DNA of 64,000 bases from Prevotella sp. (GCA_017618275.1 JAFZUS010000003.1:19566-83565); one strand, 5' to 3'. Shown: positions 54,417 to 63,211, counted from the first letter of the stretch. Made by a program: numbers and translations. Notes: generated by a model not told the origin, from the sequence alone.

Positions 54417-55340
54417 ATGATGACTGACGACGAGAAATTTATGCGACGATGCATCCAGTTGGCTAAGAACGGCCAGCAGAATGCGAAGCCCAATCCGATG
54501 GTGGGTGCTGTGATTGTGAGTGCCGATGGACGAATCATTGGCGAGGGATACCATGTGCGTTGTGGCGAGGGGCATGCCGAGGTGAATGCCTTTGCCTCAG
54601 TACGTCCTGAGGATGAAGCCCTGCTGTCTGAGGCTACCATCTATGTCTCGTTGGAGCCTTGTTCCCACTATGGTAAGACCCCTCCCTGTGCTGACCTGAT
54701 TATTAAGAAAGGTGTGCGCCGTGTGGTGGTGGGTTGTATCGATGAATTCGCAGAAGTGCAGGGTCGGGGCATACGAAAACTCCGTGAGGCAGGCATTGAG
54801 GTGGAAGTCGGTGTCCTCGAAGAGGAATGCAAGACCCTCAATCACCGTTTTTTCACATTTCATCGGGAAAAACGACCTTATATCATCCTGAAATGGGCCC
54901 AGACAGCCAATGGCTTTATCGACGATAATCACCAGCCGACGCAGATTTCCAGTACCTTTACGAAGATGCTTTCCCATAAACTCCGTGCAGAGGAGGATGC
55001 CATCCTTGTGGGACGAGTCACAGAAGAGCGTGACCATCCTCAACTGACCGTCCGAGAGTGGGAAGGCCCGAATCCGAAGCGTCTGGTTATCGACAGGGCG
55101 CATCCGCTTAACTTAGAAAGTCTTCATTCCCAGAATATCCAGTCGCTGATTGTTGAAGGGGGTGCCCAGACGCTCCGTTCTTTCCTAGTACAGAACCTAT
55201 GGGATGAAATCCGAGTAGAGACAAATACCACGATGACGGTTTCTGGCGGCACCCGAGCCCCCCAGATTCCTGCGAATGCGATAGTCGCTGAGAGCAGGAA
55301 GTATGGCAGGAATCAGATAGTTTTATATAGGAAATCCTAG
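54417..55340 (+). CDS. ribD: Bifunctional riboflavin biosynthesis protein RibD
   Basis: 307 residues. N-terminal deaminase with zinc site HAEVNAF and PCSHYGKTPPC; C-terminal reductase (ILKWAQTANGFIDD, LIVEGGAQTLRSFL). It carries out the second and third steps of riboflavin synthesis. The start at 54417 follows a promoter. The stop codon TAG is inside the first strong unit of a CCTAGG array. Confidence 0.93.
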   Translation: MMTDDEKFMRRCIQLAKNGQQNAKPNPMVGAVIVSADGRIIGEGYHVRCGEGHAEVNAFASVRPEDEALLSEATIYVSLEPCSHYGKTPPCADLIIKKGVRRVVVGCIDEFAEVQGRGIRKLREAGIEVEVGVLEEECKTLNHRFFTFHREKRPYIILKWAQTANGFIDDNHQPTQISSTFTKMLSHKLRAEEDAILVGRVTEERDHPQLTVREWEGPNPKRLVIDRAHPLNLESLHSQNIQSLIVEGGAQTLRSFLVQNLWDEIRVETNTTMTVSGGTRAPQIPANAIVAESRKYGRNQIVLYRKS

Positions 55341-55381
55341 GTAATCCTAGGCAATCCTAGGAAAACCTAAGATAACTTAGA
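55326..55381. repeat. 10-bp CCTAGG array after ribD (six units)
   Basis: CCTAGG at 55336, 55346 and 55356, with degenerate units at 55326 (TATAGG), 55366 (CCTAAG) and 55376 (CTTAGA), all exactly 10 bases apart. It fills the gap between the convergent ribD and rnhA genes. Confidence 0.85.
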
Positions 55382-55386
55382 AAAAA

Positions 55387-55845
55387 TTATTTCCTTCCGA
55401 AGTCAGCAGGAACCTCGCCCCATTTTGAGGTTTCCCATTTGATGATGGGATTACGGAAATTGTGCGTATTAAGCCAGTTCTCCGCTCGGGCAATAATCTG
55501 GTAGAGTTGTTCTGTCTGGGGAGTGCGCTCCAACTTGGTCTTACACTTGCGCTTCTGTACCCAGAGGATGGCATTATAGGAGTCGCTATAGATGGTCTTG
55601 TTGTGCAGTCCTTGGTTCCAGCAGAGGGCAAGGGCATGGACAATAGCGAGGAATTCCCCGATATTGTTCGTGCCGTGAATAGGACCGAAATGAAAGACAC
55701 GATAACCCGTCGCCAGATCAATAGCCTGATACTCCATCGGTCCTGGATTACCACTACATGCCGCATCCACCGCCCAGGCATCAGCCCTTACCTCCATGGG
55801 CAGGGGCAAAACGGTATCGTGTCTATAGTCGGGAGGGTTCTGCAT
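55387..55845 (-). CDS. rnhA: Ribonuclease H
   Basis: 152 residues. Catalytic acids in DAACSGNPGP, NNIGEFLAI, YSDSYNA and ADFGRK, the usual RNase H1 set. It cuts RNA in RNA-DNA hybrids. It lies after argS on the same strand, separated by a CCTAGG array. Length normal for type 1. Confidence 0.85.
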   Translation of the reverse strand: MQNPPDYRHDTVLPLPMEVRADAWAVDAACSGNPGPMEYQAIDLATGYRVFHFGPIHGTNNIGEFLAIVHALALCWNQGLHNKTIYSDSYNAILWVQKRKCKTKLERTPQTEQLYQIIARAENWLNTHNFRNPIIKWETSKWGEVPADFGRK

Positions 55846-55849
55846 ATTT

Positions 55850-55896
55850 TCTAGGCTTTTCTAGGCAATCCTAGGAGGTCCTAGGAGAACCTAGGT
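55850..55896. repeat. 10-bp CCTAGG array between argS and rnhA (five units)
   Basis: TCTAGG at 55850 and 55860 and CCTAGG at 55870, 55880 and 55890, exactly 10 bases apart. It ends 2 bases before the argS stop codon. Confidence 0.85.
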
Positions 55897-55897
55897 T

Positions 55898-57691
55898 TTA
55901 CATTCTCTCGGGAACCTCGATACCGAGGAGGCTCATAGCGCTCTTGATGATTTTGGCCACATTCTTGGCCAATACCAGACGGATAGCCTTTTTCTGCTCG
56001 TCGGGCTCGTTGAGGATGGAGTAGTCGTGATAAAATTGGTTGAATACCTTGGTGAGTTCGTAGCAGTAGTTGGCAATGCCAGAAGGAGAATAATCCTTGC
56101 CGGCTTGCTCCACAGCAGCACCAAACTCGTTCATCTTCTGAATCAACTCGATCTCCTTTTCGTTTAATGCACAGCCCAATTGTGCATTATGCATTGTGCA
56201 TTGTGCATTGCTATCGGCCTTGCGCAGGATGGAGCGGATACGGGCGTAGGTATACTGGATGAAGGGGCCTGTGTTGCCGTTGAAGTCAATAGACTCCTCA
56301 GGATTAAAGAGCATATTCTTTCTTGCATCGACCTTCAGGATGAAGTACTTCAGGGCACCCATACCCACGATGCGGGCTACCTCGTTGCGCTCTTCCTCGC
56401 TCATATCGTCAAATTTCCCCAATTCCATCGAGGTTTTCAAGGCATCTTCGACCATCAGCGCCATCAGGTCGTCAGCATCTACTACTGTTCCCTCACGACT
56501 CTTCATCTTACCGTTGGGCAGTTCCACCATACCGTAGGAGAAGTGAACGAGTTCCTTGCCCCACTTGAAGCCCAGACGATCCAACAGAATAGAGAGCACC
56601 TGGAAGTGGTAGTTCTGTTCGTTGCCCACCACGTAGATCATCTTGTCGATGGGATAGTCCTGGAAACGCATCTCGGCAGTACCTATATCCTGCGTCATAT
56701 AGACGGAGGTGCCATCAGAACGGAGCAGCAGTTTCTGGTCGAGTCCCTCGTTGGTGAGGTCAGCCCAAACAGAGTTATCCTCATGGCGCTCAAAGAGGCC
56801 CTTGGCGAGTCCTTCCTCCACCTTGGCTTTACCCTTCAGATAAGTCTGGCTTTCGTAATAGATCTTATCGAACGAGACACCCATCTTCTTGTAGGTCTCG
56901 TCGAAACCGGCATATACCCAGTTGTTCATCTTTTCCCACAGAGCACGGACCTCAGGATCGTTCTGTTCCCATTTCACCAGCATCTCGTGGGCCTCCTTGA
57001 TGAGCGGAGCCTCCTGCTTAGCCTTCTCCTCGTCCATACCCTGGGCGACGAGTTCCTTGATTTCCTCACGATAGTGCTTGTCAAAAGCCACATAGTAGTC
57101 ACCAATCAGGTGGTCACCCTTCTTACCGCTCGACTCAGGTGTCTCACCGTTGCCCCACTTCTGCCAGGCGAGCATTGACTTACAGATATGGATACCGCGA
57201 TCGTTCACGATATTGGTCTTCACCACCTTGTTGCCGTTGGCTTCCATAATCTGTGCCAGGCTCCAACCTAAGAGGTTGTTGCGCACATGACCCAGATGGA
57301 GTGGTTTGTTGGTGTTGGGTGATGAGTATTCGATCATCACAAGGGGAGAGTTGTCTGTGGCCTGTTTCGTACCAAAGTGCTCATCAGCATCAATGGCGCT
57401 GAGCAGTTCCAGCCAAGCGCCGTCACCGACACTAAGGTTCAGGAAACCCTTTACCACGTTGAACTTCTCCACGGCTGAGCAGTTGTCAACTAGATACTGA
57501 CCTATCTCCTGAGCCGTCTGCTCAGGACTCTTTTTGGCAGCCTTCACAAAGGGAAATACTACCAACGTCAGGTTACCTTCAAACTCACTTCTCGTCTTCT
57601 GCAACTGCAGCATCTTTTCGGATGCTTCCATCCCATAGAGTGCCTTCACGGCTTCACCTGCAGCCTTGCTGATCAATGCTTCTATATTCAT
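55898..57691 (-). CDS. argS: Arginyl-tRNA synthetase
   Basis: 597 residues from MNIEALIS. It charges tRNA-Arg. Class I motifs: SSPNTNKPLHLGHVRNN (HIGH-type) and a later GMVELPNGKMKSREG (KMSKS-type). The C-terminal tRNA-binding domain (SIDFNGNTGPFIQYTYARI) is present. An in-frame 7-bp TTGTGCA repeat (56180-56207) encodes NAQCTMHNAQ between residues conserved elsewhere, an apparent insertion before the C-terminal domain. Confidence 0.95.
   Translation of the reverse strand: MNIEALISKAAGEAVKALYGMEASEKMLQLQKTRSEFEGNLTLVVFPFVKAAKKSPEQTAQEIGQYLVDNCSAVEKFNVVKGFLNLSVGDGAWLELLSAIDADEHFGTKQATDNSPLVMIEYSSPNTNKPLHLGHVRNNLLGWSLAQIMEANGNKVVKTNIVNDRGIHICKSMLAWQKWGNGETPESSGKKGDHLIGDYYVAFDKHYREEIKELVAQGMDEEKAKQEAPLIKEAHEMLVKWEQNDPEVRALWEKMNNWVYAGFDETYKKMGVSFDKIYYESQTYLKGKAKVEEGLAKGLFERHEDNSVWADLTNEGLDQKLLLRSDGTSVYMTQDIGTAEMRFQDYPIDKMIYVVGNEQNYHFQVLSILLDRLGFKWGKELVHFSYGMVELPNGKMKSREGTVVDADDLMALMVEDALKTSMELGKFDDMSEEERNEVARIVGMGALKYFILKVDARKNMLFNPEESIDFNGNTGPFIQYTYARIRSILRKADSNAQCTMHNAQLGCALNEKEIELIQKMNEFGAAVEQAGKDYSPSGIANYCYELTKVFNQFYHDYSILNEPDEQKKAIRLVLAKNVAKIIKSAMSLLGIEVPERM
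56180..56207 (-). repeat. 7-bp TTGTGCA repeat inside argS
   Basis: TTGTGCA, TTATGCA, TTGTGCA and TTGTGCA follow on the plus strand with period 7. Confidence 0.75.
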
Positions 57692-57711
57692 ACCTATTTG
57701 AAATTTGGGTG

Positions 57712-57757
57712 CAAAGGTAATATAAAAAAATGAGAAATGAGACATGAGAAATGAGAA
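57712..57757 (-). promoter_or_regulatory. argS promoter with 7-bp repeat in the -33 zone
   Basis: TACCTTTG on the minus strand (plus 57712-57719). Ten bases upstream begins an array of four ATGAGAA-type heptamers (plus 57730-57757) covering the place where TTTG is expected. Confidence 0.6.
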
Positions 57758-57764
57758 ATGTTGA

Positions 57765-59189
57765 TTAGTTCAATAGATTTCTTCGTTTTGTCAGCCAGAG
57801 GCCGAGAAAAGTTAACAGGCCATTCAGCATCAGTAATTCGTAACCGAACCGATAGCCCCATAACCACTGCACCACCACATCAAGTCCATAGCAGAGCAAG
57901 GGAGAAGCGATGCAGATATAGGGCACCAACTTATCTTGTGGCTGCCTCTTCGTAAAAAGTCCGAAGACAAACAATCCCAGCAATGGGCCATAGGTGTAAC
58001 TTGCCAAGATATATATGGCATCGATGAGTGAGGTAGAGTTAATCTGACGGAATAGTATGATGAACAACATGAAAAAGAGGCACATGGCGATATGCGTCTT
58101 CTTTCTGAGTGCTTCATTGTCAGGCTGTCTTCGGATATCCACGCAGAAGCAGGTGGTAAGAGAGGTCAGTGCGGAGTCGGCACTCGAGAAAGAGGCTGCC
58201 ACGATACCGATGATAAACAAATGAGGAATGAGAAATGAGGAATGAGAAATGGCGGTAGCGTTTTGGACGAAAGCAGGCAGCATTTCATCGCCTTTCATGC
58301 CTGTGCCGAGGGTTATAGCCAACAGCACACCAAGGGAGAGGAACAACAGGTTGGCTGGTACGAAGGCTACGCCATACGTACACATATCCTTCTGCGCATC
58401 TTTCAGGGTCTTGCAGGTCAGGTTCTTCTGCATCATGTCCTGATCCAGTCCTGTCATCACGATGGCGATAAAGGCTCCGCTGAGAAACTGTTTCCAGAAG
58501 TTGTAGGGCGACACCCAGTCGTCGAACACGAAGATACGGCTCATCTCGCTGTTCCCAATAGTACTGATGGCTTCGCTGACAGACAGATGCAGTTGGCTGA
58601 TAACGGAAAGGATGATGAGGATAAGGGCTGTGAAGAGACAGAGTGTCTGAAACGAATCCGTAAACACCAATGTACCGATGCCGCCTCTTCGGGTATAGAG
58701 CCATATAAGTAGCACCATCACCACCACATTGACTACAAACGGGATACCCGCAGGCTCGAACACAAACTGCTGCAAGATGATACAAACCACATAGAATCGC
58801 ACTGCGGCCCCTGTCATTTTTGACAACAGGAAAAAACTGGCTCCCGTCAGATAAGAACGCTCTCCCAAGCGTTGACCTAAATATGTGTAGATGCTTGTGA
58901 GGTTCAGACGATAATAAAGCGGCAACAACACAAAAGCAATCACCTGATAACCCACGATGAATCCCAGACACATCTGCAAATAGGTCATCTGTGACGTGAG
59001 CACCATCCCTGGCACTGATACAAAGGTCACACCCGAAATTGACGCCCCCACCATACCAAAGGCCACCATATACCATGGGGCCTTACGATTAGCACGATAG
59101 AACGTCTCGTTGTTTGCTCGTCCGTTTGTCAGTCTACTGATACCGAAGAGTACCGCAAAATAGACCAATACGATGATGAGGATGCTCAT
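57765..59189 (-). CDS. Sodium/solute symporter (SSS family)
   Basis: 474 residues from MSILIIVL, about 13 membrane helices. SSS features: GMVGASISGVTFVSVPGM near the start, AASFSSADSALTSL and YGPLLGLFVFGL. Substrate unknown. An in-frame heptamer repeat (58221-58248) encodes SHSSFLIPHLF in a loop. It follows a hydrolase gene on the same strand. Confidence 0.87.
   Translation of the reverse strand: MSILIIVLVYFAVLFGISRLTNGRANNETFYRANRKAPWYMVAFGMVGASISGVTFVSVPGMVLTSQMTYLQMCLGFIVGYQVIAFVLLPLYYRLNLTSIYTYLGQRLGERSYLTGASFFLLSKMTGAAVRFYVVCIILQQFVFEPAGIPFVVNVVVMVLLIWLYTRRGGIGTLVFTDSFQTLCLFTALILIILSVISQLHLSVSEAISTIGNSEMSRIFVFDDWVSPYNFWKQFLSGAFIAIVMTGLDQDMMQKNLTCKTLKDAQKDMCTYGVAFVPANLLFLSLGVLLAITLGTGMKGDEMLPAFVQNATAISHSSFLIPHLFIIGIVAASFSSADSALTSLTTCFCVDIRRQPDNEALRKKTHIAMCLFFMLFIILFRQINSTSLIDAIYILASYTYGPLLGLFVFGLFTKRQPQDKLVPYICIASPLLCYGLDVVVQWLWGYRFGYELLMLNGLLTFLGLWLTKRRNLLN
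58221..58248 (-). repeat. 7-bp repeat inside the symporter gene
   Basis: ATGAGGA, ATGAGAA, ATGAGGA and ATGAGAA on the plus strand, period 7. Same family as the arrays at 57730, 60961 and 63265. Confidence 0.75.
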
Positions 59190-59208
59190 AGTGTCACACT
59201 TCCTTCGA

Positions 59209-59236
59209 TGTTGGCATACCCTGAGGTATGCCAACA
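59209..59236 (-). terminator. Perfect 12-bp hairpin between hydrolase and symporter genes
   Basis: TGTTGGCATACC (59209-59220), loop CTGA, GGTATGCCAACA (59225-59236). No T-run follows on either strand, so it may process or stabilise the transcript rather than end it. Confidence 0.5.
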
Positions 59237-59255
59237 CTATGCCTAAGGCGACACC

Positions 59256-60188
59256 TTATTTCGCTTTGGCGTTCTTTTCCAGTGTCCAGTCCTTGCGCTG
59301 CAGGATAGCCGGGCTGTCTCCTACGAACATCTTGGATGCTTCCTGATCACCCTTGAGTTGCCAGTCGAGCCAAGCACGTGCCACGATGGCAAACTCACCG
59401 CCATGAGGCTGATTGTAGGTGCCCCCGTGACCTACGGGCAGGTTGACAGCAATCGCGGGTACATGGTCGATACGCTTGAAGTCGTCCATACCATTGGCAT
59501 AGGCAATGTCGCTCTCACCGCCCAAAATATAGATGATGGGGCAGTGGATTTCTTTGAGTTTGGCCTTGGGAACGCTCGGCATACCTGGCATACGACGGGC
59601 ATTGGCACCTCCCTCATTACCCTCAGGCTGTTCGAACAGGCCGCTGTTGCAGATCATGATGGAGGTTACACGTGGATCGAAGCAGTTGAAGAGAGCCTGC
59701 AAACCACCGCACGACATTCCTGAGATACAGATATTCTTGGTGTCAATCTTCTGATAGAATGGACTGTTCTTGTCAGCATTCTGTGCAAAGGCCCAGTCCA
59801 TCGACTCTACCTGTTGCTCTGAACGCGACTGGTTGCCACCTCCCATGCCGCCAAAGCCGCGAGGTGCATCTTGCTTGGGCATGAGGCCCGTAGCCAGAAC
59901 GAGATAGCCATAGGAAGCGATGTCGTTAAGGAACTTCTCATGACCGCGTGGTGAGTTGGCGCATCCGCCATTACCCCATACCAGCACAGGCAGGGCTTTC
60001 TTGGCGCTGAACACGGAGAGGTCCTTTGGAGCGAAGATGGTGTGCTCCTTGAAACCTTCCACTTCGTACATCACGGCTTTGTAGGGACCTGTTCCGCCTT
60101 CTTCAAGAACGGTAGGTTCGGTTTGGGCAAACATGCTTGTACTCAAAGCGAATGCAAGCGTTAACGTCATAAACAATTTCTTTTTCAT
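59256..60188 (-). CDS. Secreted alpha/beta hydrolase, probable esterase
   Basis: 310 residues from MKKKLFM, signal peptide to about 21. It has the hydrolase nucleophile in CISGMSCGGLQ, an oxyanion region (LPVLVWGNGGCANSPRG) and a late His (VGHGGTYNQPHGG). It resembles dienelactone hydrolase or chlorophyllase-like enzymes; substrate unknown. Its promoter is at 60222-60253. Confidence 0.8.
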   Translation of the reverse strand: MKKKLFMTLTLAFALSTSMFAQTEPTVLEEGGTGPYKAVMYEVEGFKEHTIFAPKDLSVFSAKKALPVLVWGNGGCANSPRGHEKFLNDIASYGYLVLATGLMPKQDAPRGFGGMGGGNQSRSEQQVESMDWAFAQNADKNSPFYQKIDTKNICISGMSCGGLQALFNCFDPRVTSIMICNSGLFEQPEGNEGGANARRMPGMPSVPKAKLKEIHCPIIYILGGESDIAYANGMDDFKRIDHVPAIAVNLPVGHGGTYNQPHGGEFAIVARAWLDWQLKGDQEASKMFVGDSPAILQRKDWTLEKNAKAK

Positions 60189-60221
60189 AAGGCAGTTAAT
60201 TATTAATGATTGATGACGGTG

Positions 60222-60253
60222 CAAAGATACAAATAAACGGGGAAGAAACCAAA
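60222..60253 (-). promoter_or_regulatory. Promoter of the hydrolase/symporter unit
   Basis: TTTG (plus 60250-60253), 20-base spacer, TATCTTTG (plus 60222-60229) on the minus strand. Confidence 0.75.
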
Positions 60254-60287
60254 TAATTAAGAGAAAAAGTGTAACTTTGCAGCCGAG

Positions 60288-61601
60288 ATGAACATCCGAG
60301 ATAAACAGATATTACAGATTGCGCTGCCTTCGATTGTGTCGAACATTACCGTGCCGTTGCTGGGGATGATCGATGTGGCTATCGTGGGACACATGGGCAG
60401 TCCTGTTTATATCGGTGCAGTAGCAGTGGGCTCAATGATCTTTAATCTGGTCTATTGGCTGTTCGGATTCCTCCGTATGGGCACTAGCGGACTGACTGCT
60501 CAGGCTTTAGGACGCAGGGACCTGACAGAAGTCACAAGATTATTGGTACGTTCGGTAATGGTGGCTCTGGGAATCGCCCTGTTGTTAATTGTACTGCAGA
60601 TGCCATTGAAATGGCTGATGTTCTGGCTGATAGGCCCGACGGCGGATGTGATGCCCTTTGCTACCACCTATTTTGATATCGTCATCTGGGGGGCACCAGC
60701 CTCCCTCGCGCTATTTAGTCTGATGGGATGGTTTATCGGCATGCAGAACACGCGCATCCCGATGTTCATCAGTATCATGCAGAATGTGGTGAATATACTG
60801 GCCTCGCTGACGCTGGTCTATGGCTTTGGGATGAAAATCGAAGGTGTGGCTTTAGGAACGGTGATTGCGCAGTATGCTGGATTGTTGATAGCACTGGGGT
60901 TGTTGGTGAGGTATTATGGCAGACTATCCACTTATTTCAGTCCAACAGGTAATCATCATTTCTCTTTCCTCATTCCTCATTTCTCATTCTTCAAGGTCAA
61001 CCGCGACATCTTCCTTCGCACGCTCTGCCTCGTGGCAGTGAATCTCTTCTTTACCTCAGCAGGAGCCCGTCAGGGAGCCGTGATTCTCTCCGTCAATACC
61101 GTGTTGCTGCAACTCTACCTATTCTTCTCCTATTTCATGGACGGTTTTGCCTATGCTGGTGAGGCCCTGTGCGGGAAGGCATACGGAGCACATAATGCCA
61201 TTGCTTTCCATGAAACACTGCGTCGCTTATGGATGTGGATGGTCATGGTGACGACAGCCTATACCTTATTAAATATGATAGGAGGACAATGGATTGTCGC
61301 CCTGCTGACGGATGAGTCGCAGGTAGTGGAAACTTCTTGCGACTATATCTTCTGGGCGTGGCTCATTCCTATAGCCGGCTGTGTTGCCTTCATTTGGGAT
61401 GGTGTCTTTATAGGCATGACTGCCACACGGGGCATGTTAATCTCTTCGTTCCTTTCTGCCCTTGTCTTCTTCACCGTTTATGGACTGACGGTAGGGGTGA
61501 TAAGCAATCACGGATTGTGGTTGGCACAGGTTGTTTATCTCGCTATGAGGGGCATCATACAGACAGTTTGGTACAGATTAAAGTTATTTAACACGATTTG
61601 A
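60288..61601 (+). CDS. MATE family efflux transporter (DinF-like)
   Basis: 437 residues with 12 membrane helices. LPSIVSNITVPLLGMIDVAIVGHMG and GLTAQALGRRD are typical of MATE/DinF exporters; a second half repeats the layout (DGFAYAGEALCGKAYGA). It exports drugs or metabolites using Na+ or H+. An in-frame heptamer array (60961-60988) encodes FSFLIPHFSFF in the central loop between halves. A -7-like TAACTTTG is at 60272-60279, with no clear -33. Confidence 0.9.
   Translation: MNIRDKQILQIALPSIVSNITVPLLGMIDVAIVGHMGSPVYIGAVAVGSMIFNLVYWLFGFLRMGTSGLTAQALGRRDLTEVTRLLVRSVMVALGIALLLIVLQMPLKWLMFWLIGPTADVMPFATTYFDIVIWGAPASLALFSLMGWFIGMQNTRIPMFISIMQNVVNILASLTLVYGFGMKIEGVALGTVIAQYAGLLIALGLLVRYYGRLSTYFSPTGNHHFSFLIPHFSFFKVNRDIFLRTLCLVAVNLFFTSAGARQGAVILSVNTVLLQLYLFFSYFMDGFAYAGEALCGKAYGAHNAIAFHETLRRLWMWMVMVTTAYTLLNMIGGQWIVALLTDESQVVETSCDYIFWAWLIPIAGCVAFIWDGVFIGMTATRGMLISSFLSALVFFTVYGLTVGVISNHGLWLAQVVYLAMRGIIQTVWYRLKLFNTI
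60961..60988 (+). repeat. 7-bp repeat inside the MATE gene
   Basis: TTCTCTT, TCCTCAT, TCCTCAT and TTCTCAT follow with period 7. Same TTTCTCAT family as at 57730, 58221 and 63265, in the sense direction of the gene. Confidence 0.75.
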
Positions 61602-61661
61602 TGCAAGATTTTGCGTGTTCATGTGTTTTTATAAGAAAAGGTAAATGTAAACTTAGATAAG

Positions 61662-62141
61662 ATGAAAGTAAGATTCAATCGTTGGTACAACGCTGTCTTG
61701 ACGACCCTGCTGTCAATGTTAGGTTATGGCTGTTCTTCGGAAGAGCCGATGGATATGTATGGTACAGTTGTGGAGTATGGTGCGCCAAATGTCGATTACG
61801 TAATCAGAGGTACGGTAACCGATGAGACAGACACACCGATTCTAGGCATCAAGACCGTGTTGAAGGAAATACCAGATAATTATCCGAACTATACGTATAG
61901 CATCGATTCCGCTATGACTGATGCCACTGGAAAATATCAGATAGAAACGAGGATCTTTCTTGGTCAAGAAGGTCAAAAACTCATTGTCGAGGATATCGAT
62001 GGTGAGGCTAATGGCGGTGAATTTCTGAGTGATACCATTGACATCTCGAAAATAGAGGCTAAGAAGATTGGCGAGGGCGACGGTAAGTGGAATAGTGGCA
62101 AGTATGAGATCAAAGCCGACGTCAAGATGAAAAAGAAATGA
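61662..62141 (+). CDS. Radical SAM-associated lipoprotein (TIGR04134-like)
   Basis: 159 residues. The signal ends in LGYGC, a lipobox. After MYGTVVEYGAPNVDY comes a small carboxypeptidase-regulatory-like domain (IRGTVTDETDTPILGIKTVL), no other motif. It matches the family of lipoproteins paired with a radical SAM enzyme, which here overlaps by 4 bases downstream. It is probably the substrate or partner of that enzyme; the modification is unknown. Confidence 0.75.
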   Translation: MKVRFNRWYNAVLTTLLSMLGYGCSSEEPMDMYGTVVEYGAPNVDYVIRGTVTDETDTPILGIKTVLKEIPDNYPNYTYSIDSAMTDATGKYQIETRIFLGQEGQKLIVEDIDGEANGGEFLSDTIDISKIEAKKIGEGDGKWNSGKYEIKADVKMKKK

Positions 62142-63211
62142 AGTCAACACCCCTTACCCTCAAGAAGAAACTGGCCCTTGAACTCTGGCGGCAGCAAGAG
62201 AACATCATCCGCAAGGAACATCCCCTGAAGCAACTCTTCTGGGAGTGTACCCTCCGCTGCGACCTGAAGTGCCGTCACTGTGGGAGCGACTGTAAGATGC
62301 AGCCGGAGAGTAAGGACATGCCCAAAGAGGACTTTCTACGGGTACTCGATAGTATCGCTGCGAAGACTGACCCCCACAAGGTTTTTGTGATTGTTTCAGG
62401 CGGAGAGCCGTTGATGCGAAAGGATATCGAGGAGTGTGGAAGGGCCATCTACGAGAAGGGCTTTCCCTGGGGTATGGTGACAAATGCCCTGCACCTCACG
62501 CCTCAGCGTTGGCAAGGACTTCTGCGAGCGGGTATCCACTCCATGGCTATCAGTCTGGATGGTTTGGAAGAAGACCATAACTGGATGCGAGGCAACGACC
62601 AGAGTTTCCGGATGGTGAGTCAGGCAATAGATATGCTTGTGGCGACGGAGGGGTTTGTCTTCGATATAGTCACCTGTGTCAATCGGCACAACTATCCTAA
62701 ACTGAATGATATTAAGGGATTCCTGATTTCAAAGGGCGTCAAGCGTTGGCGACTCTTTACTGTCTTTCCCGTAGGACGTGCTACTCTTGACCCTGATATG
62801 CGACTGACGAATGAGGAGTTTCGTGGTGTGTTCGACTTTATCAAAACCACACGAGAAGAGGGTCGCATCCGGGCCGACTATGGTTGTGAGGGGTTCCTTG
62901 GCAATTATGAAGGTGAGGTGCGTCACAGACTCTTCTCTTGTCAGGCTGGTGTGACGGTGGGGTCTGTGATGGCCGATGGCTCTATTGCAGCCTGTGCCAG
63001 CATTCGGGCCGACTACAATCAGGGCAATATCTACAAAGATGACTTTATGGAAGTATGGGAGAACCGTTATGCCGCCTACCGCCATCGGGAGTGGATGCGT
63101 ACAGGCGAGTGTGCTAGTTGTAAGTCTTTCCGTTATTGTCAGGGGAATGGGATGCATCTTCGCGATGGAGAAGGTCGTCTGCTGCTCTGTCATCTGAAGC
63201 GTTTACAGTAA
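62138..63211 (+). CDS. Radical SAM/SPASM protein (TIGR04133-like)
   Basis: 357 residues. The 4Fe-4S motif CTLRCDLKCRHCG carries C-x3-C-x2-C. A SPASM-type C-terminus has further cysteines (CASIRADY, CASCKSFRYCQGNG, LLCHL). It may post-translationally modify the lipoprotein encoded with 4-base overlap upstream. Paired family of unknown function seen in Bacteroidales. Not shown to be a RiPP system. Confidence 0.85.
   Translation: MKSTPLTLKKKLALELWRQQENIIRKEHPLKQLFWECTLRCDLKCRHCGSDCKMQPESKDMPKEDFLRVLDSIAAKTDPHKVFVIVSGGEPLMRKDIEECGRAIYEKGFPWGMVTNALHLTPQRWQGLLRAGIHSMAISLDGLEEDHNWMRGNDQSFRMVSQAIDMLVATEGFVFDIVTCVNRHNYPKLNDIKGFLISKGVKRWRLFTVFPVGRATLDPDMRLTNEEFRGVFDFIKTTREEGRIRADYGCEGFLGNYEGEVRHRLFSCQAGVTVGSVMADGSIAACASIRADYNQGNIYKDDFMEVWENRYAAYRHREWMRTGECASCKSFRYCQGNGMHLRDGEGRLLLCHLKRLQ

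Noticed and set aside
57720-57764. Heptamer array as a phase-variable coding repeat
   Set aside because: It lies between genes, upstream of argS, and not in a reading frame.
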